DNA from: Tepidisphaeraceae bacterium
Lineage (GTDB): Bacteria > Planctomycetota > Phycisphaerae > Tepidisphaerales > Tepidisphaeraceae
NCBI GenBank assembly: GCA_025450555.1
Contig: JANWHF010000098.1
Location: forward strand, 1-9,168
Reading direction: 5' to 3'
Length of the DNA: 9,168 nucleotides
Shown: positions 6,891 to 9,168 of the stretch, piece by piece
Layout: each line of letters starts with the position of its first letter
How positions within the stretch are numbered: the stretch's first letter is position 1
Position numbers and translations under genes: made by a program
The notes under the pieces: model-generated
What the model was told of the DNA's origin: nothing
What the model saw: the letters and a program-made list of their open reading frames with translations, nothing else
Database searches by the model: none

Positions 6891-8294
6891 TCATCCGATT
6901 CTCGGTTCACCTACCGCAATGGGTCGGTGCCTTGGGATTTCCGCCTGGAAATCCCCGAGGCTGGGCCAATGGGTGCGCGCATTCAAGTCCACTTCGGCTA
7001 CCGCAACGGCGCCCCATTTGTTGGCGCAGGCGAGGGTCTTGCCCGTGTGATCGAAGATCGCCGACAGCATCCAGTTATGCTCGATCGGCTCATAGGTGCT
7101 GCTGACCAGGTACACATGGTTTTCGCACGCCCGCGCACGGGCCAGCAGCGGATTGCAGCCCCAGACCGGCCAGGCGATCACTTCCGCGCCGCGGTCGGTG
7201 AGCTGTCGCGCCACTTCAGGGAAAAAGCCGTCGTAGCAGATCATGATGCCGAGCTTTCCGAAGCGCGTGCTGAAGACCGGGTATTCGCCGCCGGGACAGA
7301 GGCCGCCGTCGATTTCGCCGCGCGGCAGGCAAGTTTTGCGATATTTGCCCTGCACGCTGCCATCGGGGCCAATCAAGACGGCGGTATTGTAAATCAGGTG
7401 CCCTTCGCGCTCGACCAGGCCGGGCACGATGTACATGTCATGTTTCCTGGCAAGCTCGCCAAAATATTGAGTTGAAGGGCCGGGAATGGGTTCGGCGACA
7501 TCATCGAACTTTTTGCCTGTGAAGGCATAAGTGAGCGTTTCACCGAGAACCACGAGATCGGCCTTCTGTTCCGCTGCCTGCTCGATCAGGGGCTGGTAAA
7601 GCTTGCATTGATCCATCGCTGATTTTCCGCCACGCGGCTGAAGATGGATGGTCGCCAGACGGACGGTGCGCGGCGCCGGCGCTTCACATTGGACGACCGA
7701 GATGTTGGACCACTTCACCTGCGAATTGTTCGACCATTGGAGATGCAACTGGATGCGCAATTGCGTTGCGCCGGCGGGTGCGCGATAGGTGCCGGTGATT
7801 GGCGTCCAGCCATCTTCTCGGATCGGTCCAGGTTCGGGGAATTCGGTCTCCGCCATCGGCGTCACGCCGACCAGCACGTCGCTGACGCTTGGGCCATCGA
7901 GTGGCACCTGCCGGCCGCGGGCATCGCGCCAATCGAGCTTCACGACGATGCTGCGCCGCGGGAGGGCGACATTCTGCGGCCGATAGAGCGCTTCGAAGCG
8001 ATAATACTTGCGTGGCTCGACCGCAATCGTGCGCTTCCAGCAGCCATCGAGTCCGGCGCGATCGTCCGCGGTGATCACCAGCGCCGGCGTCCCACCTGCG
8101 CCACCCTGTGGTTCGATCGAAAACGCCGGCCGGATCTCTTCGCGTGGCGATGCAGGTTTAAAATCGGTCGCGGTGCCGGCTGAAGGAAGAGCCTCGGCAC
8201 TCCATGCCACACCATTCAGCATGGCCAAAGCGATTCCCGCCGACGCCCCGGCCAGGCACTCCCGCCGGGTCAATGAATTGTTTCTTTGAGTCAT
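6891..8294 (-). CDS. Tat-exported carbon-nitrogen (nitrilase-superfamily) hydrolase with N-terminal beta-sandwich region
   Basis: The 467-residue protein opens with a probable Tat signal (LTRRECLAGASAGIALAML, R10-R11). Residues about 45-205 are rich in alternating hydrophobics and contain YYRFEALYR, EDGWTPITGTYRAPAGATQLRI and QVKWSNISV, resembling the jelly-roll or carbohydrate-binding-like domains seen in planctomycete exported proteins. The nitrilase domain begins near 210 (VRLATIHLQP). The expected Glu-Lys-Cys triad is present: E252 in LGETLTY, K320 in KYRKTCLP and C353 in IMICYDGFFPE. The family hydrolyses C-N bonds in amides, nitriles and carbamoyl compounds; the substrate is unknown. 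The ATG at 8294 has GGAG at 8306-8303, 8 nt upstream. Most family members are cytoplasmic, so an exported form fused to a possible glycan-binding domain suggests action on an extracytoplasmic amide, for example an amidated or N-acylated sugar (inference). It is divergent from the DUF1080 gene and heads the minus-strand cluster. Confidence 0.93.
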   Translation of the reverse strand: MTQRNNSLTRRECLAGASAGIALAMLNGVAWSAEALPSAGTATDFKPASPREEIRPAFSIEPQGGAGGTPALVITADDRAGLDGCWKRTIAVEPRKYYRFEALYRPQNVALPRRSIVVKLDWRDARGRQVPLDGPSVSDVLVGVTPMAETEFPEPGPIREDGWTPITGTYRAPAGATQLRIQLHLQWSNNSQVKWSNISVVQCEAPAPRTVRLATIHLQPRGGKSAMDQCKLYQPLIEQAAEQKADLVVLGETLTYAFTGKKFDDVAEPIPGPSTQYFGELARKHDMYIVPGLVEREGHLIYNTAVLIGPDGSVQGKYRKTCLPRGEIDGGLCPGGEYPVFSTRFGKLGIMICYDGFFPEVARQLTDRGAEVIAWPVWGCNPLLARARACENHVYLVSSTYEPIEHNWMLSAIFDHTGKTLACANKWGAVAVAEVDLNARTHWPSLGDFQAEIPRHRPIAVGEPRIG

Positions 8295-8408
8295 AAGACA
8301 TGCTCCGCTGGAGAAGGGACAATAGTGTACCGACTAGCGCCCTGATATGCATGGCTTATTTGACCTCCGCCATAGCCGCGAAAACAGGAAGGACACCCCA
8401 GACATTCT

Positions 8409-8440
8409 GAGATTTGAAATCTCAAATCTCAAATTTGAAA
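8409..8440. repeat. A/T-rich palindromic cluster in the divergent intergenic region
   Basis: The segment contains the perfect palindrome gagatttgaaatctc (8409-8423, single central base). An overlapping second pairing joins gagatttg (8409-8416) with caaatctc (8423-8430). The palindrome caaatttg follows (8430-8437). The word atttgaaat occurs twice. It lies about 115 bp from the CN hydrolase start and about 125 bp from the DUF1080 start. It could bind a regulator of both divergent genes or be a degenerate dispersed repeat. The rest of the 272-bp region shows no promoter I would call with confidence. Confidence 0.5.
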
Positions 8441-8566
8441 TGGAATGCTCGACTCTGGCATACCCATAACGCATTGCATCAAGGCGAGTAATCTATGCTG
8501 AACCGCTGGCGTCATGGGGACAGTCACGCTAAGACTTGGCTCGCGCGAATGATTCGGAGGCAGTTC

Positions 8567-9168
8567 ATGAAAAGTGCATGGATCACAATAGTTCTGGCGA
8601 TGCTGGCCATCGCTCCGGGCCTGGTTCAGGCGCAAGCCGCGAAGCCTACAACTGATTACACGCCCCGCTACGACGCCGATGGATGGGAGATCCTTTTTGA
8701 TGGCAAGGACCTCAACGCCTGGGACATGAAGGGCAAGGAATTCGTCTGGATGGTCGATCCGCAGGGCGAGTTGTACATCAACAGTGAGGGCCACACGCTT
8801 TTCACCAAGCGACGGTACTGCGATTTCATCCTTGAGATGGACTTCAAGGTGGTCGCGCACCAGTGGAGCAACAGCGGCGCGTTCATCCGCGTGCACGACG
8901 ATCATCATGAAGTGCAGACCGGTTTTGAGATTCAGATCCTGGCCGATGCCGACTACGACTACAAATGGAACAACATTCACGCGACCGGCGCGCTGTACGA
9001 CATGGTGCCGCCGTCGGCGAACGTCTGTAAGCCGCCGGGCGAGTGGAATCATTTCCGCATTAACGCGAATGGAAGCATGATTACGGTCGAGTTGAACGGC
9101 ACGCAGATCGTGAAGGCCGATCTGGATCAATGGACGACGCCGCACCGCAATCCCGATGGCAAGCGAAA
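8567..9168 (+). CDS. Secreted DUF1080 (3-keto-disaccharide hydrolase family) protein, 3'-truncated
   Basis: The ATG at 8567 follows GGAGG at 8556-8560 with a 6-nt spacer. The frame stays open to the window edge (200 residues visible). Residues 1-23 form a Sec signal peptide (MKSAWITIVLAMLAIAPGLV, then QAQA). The mature part shows the DUF1080 hallmarks in order: EILFDGKDLNAW (41-52), DFILEMDFKV (86-95), NSGAFIR (102-108), GFEIQIL (119-125), TGALYDMVPP (140-149), GEWNHFRI (158-165) and VELNGTQIVKADLD (174-187). Family domains are usually around 200 residues, so only the last strands are probably missing, though longer multidomain forms exist. Characterised relatives cleave 3-keto-glycosides made by sugar oxidoreductases. 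The role here is inferred from that and from the Gfo/Idh/MocA gene nearby. Confidence 0.93.
   Translation, partial: MKSAWITIVLAMLAIAPGLVQAQAAKPTTDYTPRYDADGWEILFDGKDLNAWDMKGKEFVWMVDPQGELYINSEGHTLFTKRRYCDFILEMDFKVVAHQWSNSGAFIRVHDDHHEVQTGFEIQILADADYDYKWNNIHATGALYDMVPPSANVCKPPGEWNHFRINANGSMITVELNGTQIVKADLDQWTTPHRNPDGKR

Noticed and set aside
6927..7475. Open frames on the + strand opposite the CN hydrolase (also 7644-8183)
   Set aside because: They mirror the nitrilase-fold gene and show no independent features or ribosome binding sites.
8409..8440. CRISPR-like short repeats
   Set aside because: The repeated words are overlapping and palindromic, with no regular spacers and no cas genes nearby.
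8457..8479. Possible sigma-54 promoter (TGGCAT ... TTGC) or sigma-70 promoter (TTGCAT ... TATGCT) before the DUF1080 gene
   Set aside because: The spacing between the GG and GC elements is wrong for sigma-54, and the sigma-70 spacer is only 14 nt with poor box matches.
8429..9145. Open frame of 238 codons on the - strand at the right edge
   Set aside because: It is antisense to the DUF1080 gene, which has a strong ribosome binding site, a signal peptide and all family motifs on the + strand.

Overview
The window reads as a chromosomal segment of a member of the Planctomycetota or a close PVC relative. The evidence is the combination of gene families: a DUF1549/DUF1553 (PSCyt2-PSD1) protein, a Tat-exported Gfo/Idh/MocA oxidoreductase, a DUF1080 (3-keto-disaccharide hydrolase family) protein, a secreted parallel beta-helix protein and a TPR-glycosyltransferase fusion. 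These families are strongly expanded in that phylum. No 16S rRNA, tRNA or other direct taxonomic marker is present, so the assignment is inference from family content.

Left part (1-3611, + strand): the 3' part of a DUF1549/DUF1553 gene enters from outside the window. It is followed 29 nt later by a complete gene for a cytoplasmic protein with about eight TPR units fused to a GT9-like glycosyltransferase domain, with a good Shine-Dalgarno sequence. The DUF1501 gene that commonly partners DUF1553 genes is not immediately downstream.

Middle part (3588-8294, - strand, read right to left): a Tat-exported nitrilase-superfamily (carbon-nitrogen) hydrolase with an N-terminal beta-sandwich-like region, then a Tat-exported Gfo/Idh/MocA oxidoreductase, then a secreted right-handed beta-helix protein. 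A near-perfect 25-bp inverted repeat (terminator-like) separates the first two. The oxidoreductase and beta-helix genes are separated by about 137 bp holding two more inverted repeats, one a REP-like element. The beta-helix gene ends tail-to-tail with the TPR gene, overlapping it by 24 bp.

Right part (8295-9168): a 272-bp divergent intergenic region with an A/T-rich palindromic cluster, then the 5' 602 nt of a secreted DUF1080 gene on the + strand, cut by the window edge.

How the genes fit together: all four proteins from 3588 to the right edge carry export signals (two Tat, two Sec). The pairing of Gfo/Idh/MocA with DUF1080 recalls the 3-keto-glycoside route of sugar degradation. A plausible reading is an envelope-localised glycan or glycoside catabolic neighbourhood: a beta-helix carbohydrate-active protein, an oxidoreductase, a keto-glycoside-cleaving enzyme and an amide/nitrile-type hydrolase with a possible carbohydrate-binding domain. 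This is a hypothesis from family membership and proximity. I see no phage, insertion sequence, CRISPR or obvious defence system, and nothing that compels the claim of a wholly new system.
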